Part shown: positions 14,901 through 22,981 of the stretch, one piece after another | Layout: each line of letters starts with the position of its first letter | Numbering within the stretch: position 1 is the first letter of the stretch | Assembly: GCA_945482615.1 (NCBI GenBank) | Contig: CALYRG010000005.1 | Location: 1-58,277 of the forward strand | DNA: 58,277 nt | Source: an uncultured Clostridia bacterium | GTDB lineage: Bacteria > Bacillota > Clostridia > Oscillospirales > Oscillospiraceae | Reading direction: 5' to 3' | Position numbers and translations under genes: made by a program | The notes under the pieces: generated by a model | Databases searched by the model: none | Seen by the model: the letters and a program-made list of their open reading frames with translations, nothing else | What the model was told of the DNA's origin: nothing

Positions 14901-16089
14901 TTTTCGCACCTCCCTGGAGCTTTTTGATTTCAATGCTCTCTACGAAGGCCTGCACCCGGGTGCGCAGCTGGCCGGACACCCCGATGGAGTAGGGGCGGTC
15001 CACCGAAAGCACCGGATAGCCGAAGTCCTCCCGGAGAACGTGGGAGCCTACCATCTTTTCGTAGGCCCAGGGGTCGCAGAACTTTACCTGCTCGTAGATG
15101 ATGCCGTCGGCGCCGTATTCTTTTGCCAGGCCCGCCACATAGCTGCGCCGCTGCTGAATTTTCGCCTGGTTCATAAACCGCGGGCACTGGCCCCGGTACA
15201 TGTACTGGCGGCAGATCTGGGTCAGGGCGTCCTCGTCATCTGTCAGGACGATGGGGTCTCTGCCGGGGAAGGAGCCGTAGCAGTACCGGTCGGCGCAGAC
15301 GTAGGCGCCGGAGTCCTCGATGAGCTTCACAACGTCCACATCGTCCATTTCCGAGCCAACCAGAACCACCCTCGCCCGGAAGGGACTGCGCGCATCCGGC
15401 TGCCGGGTCTTCAGCTCCTCCAGGGTTTGCTCCAGCTTGTCGATGATAAGGTACTTGGGGGCGGCGTAGGTGGCCATGGTGATGATGTGGTATTCATAGC
15501 CGGTGATGGTGGGCTTTTCTCCCTTGCGGTATTCCCCGATGGCCCGGATGAGGCGGCACACCCGGTTGTGCTCCTCCACGGCTTTGCGGATGGCAGCGTC
15601 GGAGGTGTCGATGCCGTAGTGCTGAGAAAGGGGCTTCAGAATGTGGTTTTTGCACTGCAGCACGTACAGGTTCAGGCCGTTGTCGTCGGCCTTCATGGGA
15701 ACCTCCATGTACTCGTAGAAGAACTTCTCCTTGTCCATGGTTTTCAGCAGCTCCATATTCTCTACGCACCGGTTCATCATGGAGCAGCCGTCTGGGGTGA
15801 TGATGCAGTCGGCGAAGTTGAAGCCGCCCTCGATAGCCCGCTCCAGCAGCGCCCGGGAGTATTCGCACAGGAAGCTGGTCATGTAGTAGGTGCCCATCTC
15901 CATGGAGCCGGTGCGGGGCGCCCGCAGCCGGGCGGAGAAGGTTCCTCCCAGATTGAGCAGCGGCTCCGGTACGTTCTCGCAGGTATAGGCAATGCAGAGC
16001 TTTCCCTCGCCCTGGGCCTGACGCACCAGATCGTTATGGGCATCCTCCAGCAGCCGCTCAAAGTAGTATAGATGCTTTAAGTCCTTCAT
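14893..16089 (-). CDS. 2-hydroxyacyl-CoA dehydratase family subunit (HgdA-like)
   Basis: A 398-residue protein, normal length for the family. Conserved features are CENVPEPLL near residue 36, CSMMNRCVEN near residue 101, and the C-terminal QVKFCDPWAYEK with PVLSVDRPY, which hold the cluster-binding cysteines. It should pair with the 520-residue neighbour to form a heterodimer activated by the BadF-type ATPase. Its start overlaps the end of the CooC-like gene by four bases (ATGA), tying the metallochaperone ATPase to the dehydratase in one translation unit. Confidence 0.88.
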   Translation of the reverse strand: MKDLKHLYYFERLLEDAHNDLVRQAQGEGKLCIAYTCENVPEPLLNLGGTFSARLRAPRTGSMEMGTYYMTSFLCEYSRALLERAIEGGFNFADCIITPDGCSMMNRCVENMELLKTMDKEKFFYEYMEVPMKADDNGLNLYVLQCKNHILKPLSQHYGIDTSDAAIRKAVEEHNRVCRLIRAIGEYRKGEKPTITGYEYHIITMATYAAPKYLIIDKLEQTLEELKTRQPDARSPFRARVVLVGSEMDDVDVVKLIEDSGAYVCADRYCYGSFPGRDPIVLTDDEDALTQICRQYMYRGQCPRFMNQAKIQQRRSYVAGLAKEYGADGIIYEQVKFCDPWAYEKMVGSHVLREDFGYPVLSVDRPYSIGVSGQLRTRVQAFVESIEIKKLQGGAKNG

Positions 16090-16874
16090 TTCGGGTTGCC
16101 TCCTTCCAGAATCCCCAGGTTGACAAGGGCCGTCTCCACCTTCCGGTAGATTTCGGTGGTGGGTTCCAGACTGTAGACAGTGGAGCCCAGCATGTCGCTC
16201 ATGGACATGGCCTTGTCATCGCCGATGCAGGAAAGCAGGGGAATGTCCCCGGTGGAGAGTCTGTCCTGCATGGAAAGCTCCGGCATCCGGTTGACGATCA
16301 GGCCGGCCTTTTCAAAGTGAACCAGATTCTTAGCCACGGCGTGGATGGTCTGCACCACCTGCAGACCCTTCCGGCTGGCATCGGACACCAGCAGCAGGTG
16401 TGTCACCCGCTCCATCACCCGGCGGTTGATCTGCTCGATGCCTGCCTCGCCGTCAATGACCACATAGTCGAAGCTTCCGGCAATCAGGCGGATAATCTCC
16501 TTGAGGTAGGCGTTGACCTTGCAGTAGCAGCCGGCGGACTCCGGCCTGCCGATGGCCAGGAAGGAGACGTTGCCCCGCTCCACCAGAGCGTCGAACAGAC
16601 GGTACTTGGCCTCCCCCAGCATTTCGATGGCGGCGCCGGTGTCGCCGTTTTCCGCGGAGGCCACGAACTCCCGGCGGATGTCGTCCACGGTGGACTCGGC
16701 TTCCATGCCCAGGGCGGTGGCAAGGCCAACAGCCGGGTCGGCATCGATGGCGAGAATCCGCTTGTCCGGATAGCGATCCGCCAGCAGCCGGACGGTCAGG
16801 GCGGAAATAGAGGTCTTCCCCACGCCGCCCTTGCCCACCAGGGCGATGACGGTGGTATTGTTCGCTTCTTTCAT
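16086..16874 (-). CDS. CooC-like nickel-insertion ATPase
   Basis: A 262-residue MinD/SIMIBI-class ATPase with a deviant Walker A at residues 13-21 (GKGGVGKTS), Walker A' Asp in AIDADPAVG (43-50) and VVIDGEAGIEQ. Cys116 and Cys118 form the C-x-C motif that in CooC binds a metal ion between two subunits. CooC loads nickel into CO dehydrogenase, and the related AcsF acts on acetyl-CoA synthase. No CODH or full ACS occurs in the window. Start ATG follows TTGGAGGGATT. A strong hairpin separates it from the upstream HypA-like gene. Confidence 0.88.
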   Translation of the reverse strand: MKEANNTTVIALVGKGGVGKTSISALTVRLLADRYPDKRILAIDADPAVGLATALGMEAESTVDDIRREFVASAENGDTGAAIEMLGEAKYRLFDALVERGNVSFLAIGRPESAGCYCKVNAYLKEIIRLIAGSFDYVVIDGEAGIEQINRRVMERVTHLLLVSDASRKGLQVVQTIHAVAKNLVHFEKAGLIVNRMPELSMQDRLSTGDIPLLSCIGDDKAMSMSDMLGSTVYSLEPTTEIYRKVETALVNLGILEGGNPK

Positions 16875-16889
16875 AATCCCTCCAAGGTT

Positions 16890-16916
16890 TGAAAGCCCCG
16901 GGACCCGGGGCTTTCA
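16890..16916 (-). promoter_or_regulatory. Perfect 13-base-pair hairpin between hypA-like and cooC-like genes
   Basis: A perfect palindrome (TGAAAGCCCCGGG and its complement around a single central base) in the gap between two operon genes. No T-run follows on the minus strand, so it probably acts as an RNA-stability or processing element rather than a full terminator. Confidence 0.6.
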
Positions 16917-16924
16917 TGATTCGG

Positions 16925-17269
16925 CTAAAGGATGGTGATATCTTTGATGTTGACTTCGTTTCCGGTTCGCAGCCAGGTCTCACCGCTTCCGCAGTAGGGG
17001 CAGATTTTGCCCTGGGGTACGGTGTCGTAGTCCTTGCCGCAGCCGTCGCAGTGGGTGACGGCGTGGATTTCCTCCACCAGCAGCTGGCAGTCGTTCAGCA
17101 GGGGAACGCGCTTACAGTTCCAGTTCCACACGTCGATGAGGTAGTCGGGGATAATGGTGGACACCTGACCGATCTGCAGGGTCACGGAGTGAACCCGCTG
17201 GGCCTGGTTCTCCTTGGCCACAGCCACCACACTGTCGGCGATGTGAAACACTACTCCAAGCTCATGCAT
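16925..17269 (-). CDS. hypA: HypA-like hydrogenase/nickel metallochaperone
   Basis: A 114-residue HypA-family protein. It starts MHELG, so His2, the nickel ligand, is present. The zinc site is intact: CDGC at 74-77 and CPYC at 90-93. HypA delivers nickel to NiFe-hydrogenase (and urease in some species). No hydrogenase or urease genes are in the window, and it sits 3 bases after the FAD/FeS oxidoreductase and before the CooC-like gene, so its client may be the neighbouring dehydratase-like or ACS-like protein. That client is inference. Confidence 0.87.
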   Translation of the reverse strand: MHELGVVFHIADSVVAVAKENQAQRVHSVTLQIGQVSTIIPDYLIDVWNWNCKRVPLLNDCQLLVEEIHAVTHCDGCGKDYDTVPQGKICPYCGSGETWLRTGNEVNIKDITIL

Positions 17270-17272
17270 GGC

Positions 17273-20146
17273 TCAGTCCTTCTTCTTGAAGAGGCCGGAG
17301 ATGTCCTCGCCCAGGCGCTTGACGGCCATGGAGGCAACCACCTTGATCTTGTCCTCGGCACGGCGCATGTCGGTGCATTCGGGGTGATCCCGCTTCAGGT
17401 GGATGGCATCGAAGACACACTTGGTGGTGCACACGCCGCAGCCGATGCACTTGTTGGGGTCTACCCAGCTGGCGCCGCAGCCCAGGCAGCGGGCGGTCTC
17501 GATCTTCACCTGCTCCTCGGTGAGGGTCTTGTGGGCATCCCGGAAGGAATTCTTCGGGATGCTCTCGTCCATTCCGGCCTCCTGACGGCCTGCGTGGTCG
17601 TAGCTGGGGACGCTGATGTTGTCCTTGTCCAGCATGACGAAGTCCCGGCGGTTCCGGCCGATGGTCATGTCCGCGCCCTTGTGCACATACCGGTGCAGGG
17701 ACTCGGCGGCGCACTTGCCCTCCTCGATGGCGTCGATGAGGAACTTGGGGCCGTGGTACACGTCGCCGCCCACGAAGATGTCGGGCTCGGCGGTCTGGTA
17801 GGTCAGAGGATCGGCCACAGGATAATTGCCGTGGTGGAATTCCACCTTGGTGCCCTCCAGGAGGCGGCCCCATTCAATGGCCTGACCGATGGCGAAGACC
17901 ACATGGTCGGCCTTCAGCTCCATGGTCTCGTTTTCATCGTACACAGGGCTGAATTTTCCGGTTTCGGGGTCGATGGTGCGCAGGCACTTCTTGAAGATGA
18001 CGGCGGTGACATGGCCGTTTTCGTCCTGTACCAGCTCCTTGGGGCCCCAGCTGTTGCAGATCTCGATGCCTTCTTCCAGGCTTTCGGCGATCTCATCCCG
18101 GGAGGCGGGCATGGTGGCACGGTCTTCCAGGCAGACCATGCTGACCTTGGCAGCGCCGAAGCGGGAGGCGGTCTTGGCGCAGTCCACGGCAACGTTGCCG
18201 CCGCCGATGACGATCACGTCGCCTTCCATCTTCTGGGTCTCGTCCTCCAGAGCGTGGTGCAGGAAGTCCACGGCGATGCTGGTGCCCGCAGCGTTCTCCC
18301 CGGGGACACCGGGCAGGCGGCCGCCCTGGCAGCCGATGGCAACGTAGAAGGCCTCAAAGCCCTGCTCCCGCAGCTGGGGGATGGTCACGTCCCTGCCCAC
18401 CTCTACGCCGCAGCGGATGTCCACGCCAAGCTGGCGCAGCACATCGATTTCGGCGTCAATGACATCCTTCTCCAGCTTGAAGGAGGGGATGCCGTAGGTC
18501 ATCATGCCGCCGGGCTTGGCGCTCTTTTCAAACACGGTGGGCTTGTAGCCGATGGTGGCCAGGTAGTAGGCAGCGGACAGACCCGCGGGGCCGCCGCCGA
18601 TGATGGCGATTTTCTGGGCCCACTGCTTGACCCGGTTGGAGGCGATGACCACCGGCGGGATGTAGCGGGTCTCGGCCTTCAGATCCTGCTCGGCAATGAA
18701 CTTTTTCACGGCGTCGATGGAGACGGCCTGGTCGATGGAGCCACGGGTACAGGCGTCCTCACAGCGCTTGTTGCAGACCCGGCCGCAGACGGCGGGGAAG
18801 GGGTTATCCTTCTTGATGAGGGCCAGAGCCTCGGTGTACTTGCCCTGAGCGGCCAGCTTCAGGTAGCCCTGAACGGCGATGTGGGCGGGACAGGCGGTCT
18901 TGCAGGGGGCGGTGCCCTTGTCGTAGCAGTTGACCCGGTTGTTGTCCCGGTAGTCGGGATCCCAGTGCTCCGGGCCCCATTTCAGGCCGTGGGGCAGCTC
19001 GTGCTTGGGATATTCCACGACCTTGCCTTCCTTGTCGCACAGCTTCTGGCCCAGCTTCACGGCACCGGCGGGGCAGTACTCCACGCACTTGCCGCAGGCC
19101 ACGCACTTGTCCCGGTCAACCTCCGCAGTGTAGGCGGAGCGGGACAGGTTGGGGGTGTTGAACAGCTGAGAGGTACGCAGGGCGTTGCAGATCTTTACGT
19201 TGCAGTTGCAGATGCCGAAGATCTTGTTCTCGCCGTCGATGTTGGTGACCTGGTGGACGAAGCCATTGTCCTCGGCCACCTGGAGGATGTGCATGGCCTC
19301 TTCATAGGTGATGTCGTGGCCCTTGCCGGATTCCCGGCAGTAGTCGGCAAAGTCGCCCACGCCGATACACCAGGAGGAGGGATCGTCCGCGCAGCCCTCA
19401 CCCATGGCGGCCCGGCTGGCCCGGCAGGAGCACTGGCCCACGCCGATGTGGCCCTCGTACTTTTTCAGCCAGTAGGACAGGTGCTCCAGATCCACGGAGG
19501 TGTTTTCCATCTCGATGGCCTTTTCCACGGGGATGACGTGCATACCCACGCCGCCGCCGCCGGGAGGCAGCAGATGCGTGACGCCCGCCAGGGGGATGTA
19601 GGTCATCCGCTCGAAGAAGTAGCCCACGTCGGGGTGCTCCTGCAGGCGCTTGTTGTAGTTGGAGGTCTCGCCACGATCGTTGTAGGAAGGGTTTTCGCTG
19701 AGGTTGTCCGCCTCCTCCATGTTGAACATCTCGGCGGAGCCGGGGACGAACATGGTCAGGATGTACCGCCGCTCGGAGGGAGGTGCGGTGCGGCCGTTGT
19801 GGTCGTAGTGGTAGCCGTAGTCGAATTCCAGCAGACCGATGTAGGCCATCTCCTCCAGAAGCTTTTCAAACTTCTCCCGGCCTTCCTCCGGAATCTTGTT
19901 CATCTTCATCAGCTGGGGGACGGTGTAGGGAACCCGCACGTCCATGGACAGGGCTACGTCGGCCATCTCGTCGGTGAGGATGGCGGCCAGGCCCCAGTAT
20001 TCGGGGTCGTCGGCGGTGATGCCCTTGAGCTTGTGGGCCACCACATCCGTGACCTTCCGGCCCAGCTTCAGAATCTTTTCTCTGGGGGCGGGATCTCCCT
20101 TGCAGGGGGGATTGAGCGCACGTTTTTTCAGTTGTTCATCAATCAT
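17273..20146 (-). CDS. Multidomain 4Fe-4S/FAD NAD(P)H oxidoreductase (GltD-like)
   Basis: A 957-residue soluble electron-transfer protein. Residues 1-340 form a helical N-terminal region with cysteine groups at 239-241 (CSC), 252, 260, 270 and 313-320. A ferredoxin motif CVACGKCVEYCP lies at 348-359. The GltD-type FeS entry (Cys415, 419, 454, 458, 462, 466) is followed by an FAD dinucleotide fold GGGPAG at 517-522 and an NAD(P)H fold with VIGGGNVAVDCAK. A C-terminal ferredoxin pair ends it (CLGCGASW and CIGCGVCTTKC). It probably supplies electrons from NAD(P)H. ATG 20146 (AAGGAGTGGAAATC upstream) starts the operon; the longer frame uses a TTG inside the -35 box. Confidence 0.87.
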   Translation of the reverse strand: MIDEQLKKRALNPPCKGDPAPREKILKLGRKVTDVVAHKLKGITADDPEYWGLAAILTDEMADVALSMDVRVPYTVPQLMKMNKIPEEGREKFEKLLEEMAYIGLLEFDYGYHYDHNGRTAPPSERRYILTMFVPGSAEMFNMEEADNLSENPSYNDRGETSNYNKRLQEHPDVGYFFERMTYIPLAGVTHLLPPGGGGVGMHVIPVEKAIEMENTSVDLEHLSYWLKKYEGHIGVGQCSCRASRAAMGEGCADDPSSWCIGVGDFADYCRESGKGHDITYEEAMHILQVAEDNGFVHQVTNIDGENKIFGICNCNVKICNALRTSQLFNTPNLSRSAYTAEVDRDKCVACGKCVEYCPAGAVKLGQKLCDKEGKVVEYPKHELPHGLKWGPEHWDPDYRDNNRVNCYDKGTAPCKTACPAHIAVQGYLKLAAQGKYTEALALIKKDNPFPAVCGRVCNKRCEDACTRGSIDQAVSIDAVKKFIAEQDLKAETRYIPPVVIASNRVKQWAQKIAIIGGGPAGLSAAYYLATIGYKPTVFEKSAKPGGMMTYGIPSFKLEKDVIDAEIDVLRQLGVDIRCGVEVGRDVTIPQLREQGFEAFYVAIGCQGGRLPGVPGENAAGTSIAVDFLHHALEDETQKMEGDVIVIGGGNVAVDCAKTASRFGAAKVSMVCLEDRATMPASRDEIAESLEEGIEICNSWGPKELVQDENGHVTAVIFKKCLRTIDPETGKFSPVYDENETMELKADHVVFAIGQAIEWGRLLEGTKVEFHHGNYPVADPLTYQTAEPDIFVGGDVYHGPKFLIDAIEEGKCAAESLHRYVHKGADMTIGRNRRDFVMLDKDNISVPSYDHAGRQEAGMDESIPKNSFRDAHKTLTEEQVKIETARCLGCGASWVDPNKCIGCGVCTTKCVFDAIHLKRDHPECTDMRRAEDKIKVVASMAVKRLGEDISGLFKKKD

Positions 20147-20168
20147 GATTTCCACTCCTTTTTGTCGG

Positions 20169-20278
20169 CGGCAGATGGCAGAGGATTTTGTGCCATTTGC
20201 ATGAGAATCTGCCGGATTTTTGGCAAAATGTGTATATTCTCCTGAAAATAGAATAAACAAAAAAGGAACAGATTGCAA
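20169..20278 (-). promoter_or_regulatory. Promoter and structured leader of the dehydratase/CooC cluster
   Basis: Minus strand: TTGCAA (20273-20278), 17-base spacer, TATTCT (20250-20255), start near 20243. The roughly 97-base leader can fold into an 8-base-pair stem (20207-20214 with 20169-20176) enclosing a TGGCA/TGCCA hairpin (20191-20195 with 20176-20180), ending shortly before the ribosome binding site. Confidence 0.6.
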
Positions 20279-20311
20279 GCGACAAAAAGAAAGATTTGTT
20301 GCTTTTTCGGT

Positions 20312-20328
20312 ATCCTCCCGGAGGGGAT
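20312..20328. promoter_or_regulatory. Possible TetR operator between divergent promoters
   Basis: A 17-base near-palindrome, ATCCTCCCGGAGGGGAT, lies midway between the cluster promoter and the tetR promoter. It is the best operator candidate seen, but the match is imperfect and nothing proves binding. Confidence 0.35.
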
Positions 20329-20343
20329 GCTCTGGAGGCCCGC

Positions 20344-20371
20344 TTGCATTTCCTCAGAAGTATGGTATAAT
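20344..20371 (+). promoter_or_regulatory. Promoter of the TetR-type regulator
   Basis: Plus strand: TTGCAT (20344-20349), 16-base spacer, TATAAT (20366-20371). A second TATAAT lies at 20378-20383. Confidence 0.6.
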
Positions 20372-20404
20372 ACAATATATAATCGGATCGTGGGGGGTAT
20401 GCAT

Positions 20405-20944
20405 ATGGGAAAGAACACCACTTCTTCGCTGCTCAGGGAATGCATTGTGCAGGGCCTGCTGCTCCTGCTGCAGGAAAAGCCCCTGGAGGACATCTCCGTC
20501 AAGGAGATTGTGGAAAAGGCCGGGGTCAACCGATCCACCTACTACCGGCATTTCCGGGACAAGGAGGAGGTCGCCCGTCATTTCTACCGCCTGCGGCTGG
20601 ATGAAGCCCTGGCCACTGCCTACCAGGGGATCACGCCCCTTGACTACCTGGCGGGCATTTTTGCGCGCTTTCTGCAATACCGGGAGGAGCTGCTCCTGCT
20701 GGAAAAGCACAATCTGACCTACCTGCTGCTGGTGGAGATGAACTCCCGGATTCCCCAGGTTCACAGCCCCCGGGAGGGAGCCGCCCACTCCCTGCACTGC
20801 AACTACCACATCGGCGGGGTGTTCAACAGCTTCCGCTACTGGCTCAGCGAGAATATGGCCACCGCCCCCGAAAAGCTGGCGGCCCAGTGCATGACCTTCC
20901 TGCCGGAAAACTTCGCCCCCATGCTGCTGAAACGGCGCGAATAG
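20405..20944 (+). CDS. TetR/AcrR family transcriptional regulator
   Basis: A 179-residue regulator. The N-terminal helix-turn-helix is clear: PLEDISVKEIVEKAGVNRSTYYRHFRDKEE at about residues 26-55. The C-terminal ligand domain resembles the TetR_C_33/DhaS-like type (HIGGVFNSFRYWLSE near residue 139). ATG 20405 has GGGGGG seven bases upstream; ATG 20399 is too close to it. It is divergent from the dehydratase/CooC cluster across a 257-base intergenic region, so it is likely the cluster's regulator. Confidence 0.85.
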   Translation: MGKNTTSSLLRECIVQGLLLLLQEKPLEDISVKEIVEKAGVNRSTYYRHFRDKEEVARHFYRLRLDEALATAYQGITPLDYLAGIFARFLQYREELLLLEKHNLTYLLLVEMNSRIPQVHSPREGAAHSLHCNYHIGGVFNSFRYWLSENMATAPEKLAAQCMTFLPENFAPMLLKRRE

Positions 20945-21023
20945 GAGAGGCGGAAAATCAAGGGTTGCCTTTCTGATGCGTTTCCGCTACAATGGGGAAA
21001 GCAAAAAACAAGGAGTCAATTGT

Positions 21024-21716
21024 ATGTGGGCTGTTATCGTAAATGTGATTACCGTGGTGGTGGGCTCTCTGGTGGGACTGCTGGCCCGGAACCTGATCTC
21101 GAAAAAGCTGTCGGATGCCATTATGCTGGGTATCGGCGCCTGCACGGTGTACATCGGCATTTCCGGCGCCCTCCAGGGCAGCAACACTCTGGTGCTGGTG
21201 CTGTCCATGGCCATCGGCGGAGCGGTGGGAACGGCCCTTGACCTGGACGGCAAGCTGGGAAGCCTGGGCGGGCTGCTGGACACTCTGGTGAAAAAGTCCG
21301 GCAGACTGGGTCAATCTCAGGGGAATATCGTCCAGGCCTTTGTCTCGGCAAGCCTCCTGTTCTGCGTAGGCTCCATGACCATTGTGGGCTCCCTCAACGC
21401 AGGACTGTCCCATGACTATGAGCTGCTGTACACCAAGTCGGTGATGGACATCATCTCGTCTGCCATGCTGTCGGCCAGCCTGGGCATCGGTGTGCTGTTC
21501 TCGGCGGTGTTTGTGCTGGTGTTCCAGGGAGGCATCTGTATGCTGGCCGGGGTGCTGGCCCCCTTCCTGGGGGAGTACGCCCGGGGAGAGCTGATCTGCG
21601 CCGGGTCGGTGGTCATCATGCTGCTGGGCCTGAACATTCTGGGCATCACCAAAATCAAGGTGGCCGATTACCTCCCCGCCCTGCTCATCGCCCCGCTTTT
21701 GTGCCTGATTATGTGA
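21024..21716 (+). CDS. DUF554 family membrane protein
   Basis: A 230-residue polytopic membrane protein with about seven hydrophobic helices, of the DUF554 (YdfK/YqgA) family, whose transport role is unproven. Visible family signs are GSLVGLLARNLISKKLSDAIMLGIGACTVYIGI at the N-terminus, ALDLDGKLG near residue 73, and FCVGSMTIVGSLNAGL near residue 112. The start follows AAGGAGTCAATTGT. It is followed by a strong terminator. A decayed copy of its last part lies at 28229-28324. Confidence 0.88.
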   Translation: MWAVIVNVITVVVGSLVGLLARNLISKKLSDAIMLGIGACTVYIGISGALQGSNTLVLVLSMAIGGAVGTALDLDGKLGSLGGLLDTLVKKSGRLGQSQGNIVQAFVSASLLFCVGSMTIVGSLNAGLSHDYELLYTKSVMDIISSAMLSASLGIGVLFSAVFVLVFQGGICMLAGVLAPFLGEYARGELICAGSVVIMLLGLNILGITKIKVADYLPALLIAPLLCLIM

Positions 21717-21746
21717 AAAAAAAGCACGCCGAAGCGTGCTTTTTTC
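21715..21746. terminator. Bidirectional terminator between DUF554 and lipoprotein genes
   Basis: AAAAAAAGCACGC-CGAA-GCGTGCTTTTTT: an A-run, an 8-base-pair GC core, a tetraloop and a T-run, working on both strands for the convergent genes. A second GC-rich stem (21759-21767 with 21784-21792), followed by a T-run on the plus strand, backs it up. Confidence 0.9.
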
Positions 21747-21800
21747 ATAGTCTGCGTCCCCCGCCCCGGGTGGTTTAACACGTGGGGCGGGGCGCTTTTT

Positions 21801-22967
21801 TCACAGAACGGGGTCAGACCACTCGGAGCCGCCGCCTCCTCCGCCTCCGCCGCCGGAGCTGCCTCCGGAGTCGGAGCCTCCGCCTCCACCGCTGGAGATC
21901 GGGGTCGGGCTTACAAAGTCCTTGGCTACGTAGCCCGGAGCATCGTCCACGGTGACCAGGTAGCAGCTGCCCAGGTCGCAGAGCACATGAATGGGCTTGT
22001 TGGAATAGAGAACGGTTCCCTCTCCCTGGAGGTAGAAGCTGTCATAGAGTCTGGCGTTGTACCTGGCATAGCCGTCCCAGGGCGTGTAGGGCTCCTCACC
22101 GGCTCTTCTTATCAGGGAGGAGGAAACGTGGGCATACAGGTCGTTCAGAAGCACGGTGCAGCAGCCCTCCCAGCTTTCGCAGAAGCCGTCCTCAATGACG
22201 ATCTGCACGGTATCGTCCCGGTCATAGAAGCCCAGAACGACCTGCGTCCCATCGGCCCGGACGGTTGCCTGACCGGTGACGGTGCCCTGCTGGGGGATGG
22301 CGGACAGCAGGACAATACCTCCACGGATGCCCAGGGAGATGTCGCCGCCGTCCTGACCGCCGGAGCTGCCGCCGCCTCCGCCTCCACCGCCACCGCCGCC
22401 GCCGGAGTCGGAGCCGCCGCTGGGAATTGCGTATTTACTGACGGTTTTGGCGCTGACAAAGCCGGTGATGTCCCCCACCCGTACAACCAGGCACTCGCCC
22501 AGGTCGTCCAGCACCTCCACCCGGATGTTGGTGGACAGCGACTTCACGGGGGTGCCGGTCAGGCGGTAATTGTCAAAAACCTTGGCATCCCAGCGGGCAT
22601 AGCCTGTCCAGGCTTCATAGGCAGGGGCACCGGGCATGGCAAGCAGCTGCTTTTCCACCAGGCCGTAGCCATTTTCCAGCTGCACCACATAGTGGTTTTC
22701 GTCATATTCGCCCACCACATCCAGGGTGTCGCCCCGGGAAAAAATTGCCAGGATCGCGGGAACGTGATCTGCCAGAATGGTGCCCTCCTCGGTCTGGGGC
22801 AGAGGCTCCGTGGGAGGCTCCGTGGTCTCAGGAGGCTGGGTTTCGGCAGGCAGAGTTTCCGGGGGAGCTTCCGTCTCCACAGGAGCCTGGGGCCTCGGGG
22901 AGGTCTTTGCGCAGCCGGCGCACAGGATCAGCACCAGTGCCAAAAGGATGGCTGAGAATCGTTTCAT
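21801..22967 (-). CDS. Glycine-rich lipoprotein with duplicated SH3-like modules
   Basis: A 388-residue surface lipoprotein. The signal ends in LCAGC (Cys19). A Thr/Pro/Glu-rich linker (21-60) leads to a first module containing WTGYARWDAKVFDNY, then a glycine-rich bridge with twelve consecutive Gly near residue 193, a second module with the matching WDGYARYNARLYDSF, and a C-terminal Gly/Ser tail. The modules resemble bacterial SH3-like wall-binding domains but are divergent. It is 14 bases downstream of the large LRR protein gene and has its own AAGGAGG site, so the two are probably co-expressed. The exact function is unknown. Confidence 0.7.
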   Translation of the reverse strand: MKRFSAILLALVLILCAGCAKTSPRPQAPVETEAPPETLPAETQPPETTEPPTEPLPQTEEGTILADHVPAILAIFSRGDTLDVVGEYDENHYVVQLENGYGLVEKQLLAMPGAPAYEAWTGYARWDAKVFDNYRLTGTPVKSLSTNIRVEVLDDLGECLVVRVGDITGFVSAKTVSKYAIPSGGSDSGGGGGGGGGGGGSSGGQDGGDISLGIRGGIVLLSAIPQQGTVTGQATVRADGTQVVLGFYDRDDTVQIVIEDGFCESWEGCCTVLLNDLYAHVSSSLIRRAGEEPYTPWDGYARYNARLYDSFYLQGEGTVLYSNKPIHVLCDLGSCYLVTVDDAPGYVAKDFVSPTPISSGGGGGSDSGGSSGGGGGGGGGSEWSDPVL

Positions 22968-22981
22968 GTTCTGTTCCCTCC

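Noticed and set aside
16889-20245. 1118-codon plus-strand open frame
   Set aside because: It is the mirror of the FAD/FeS oxidoreductase gene in high-GC sequence: no ribosome binding site at its start, low-complexity His/Gly/Val-rich product, no recognisable domain.
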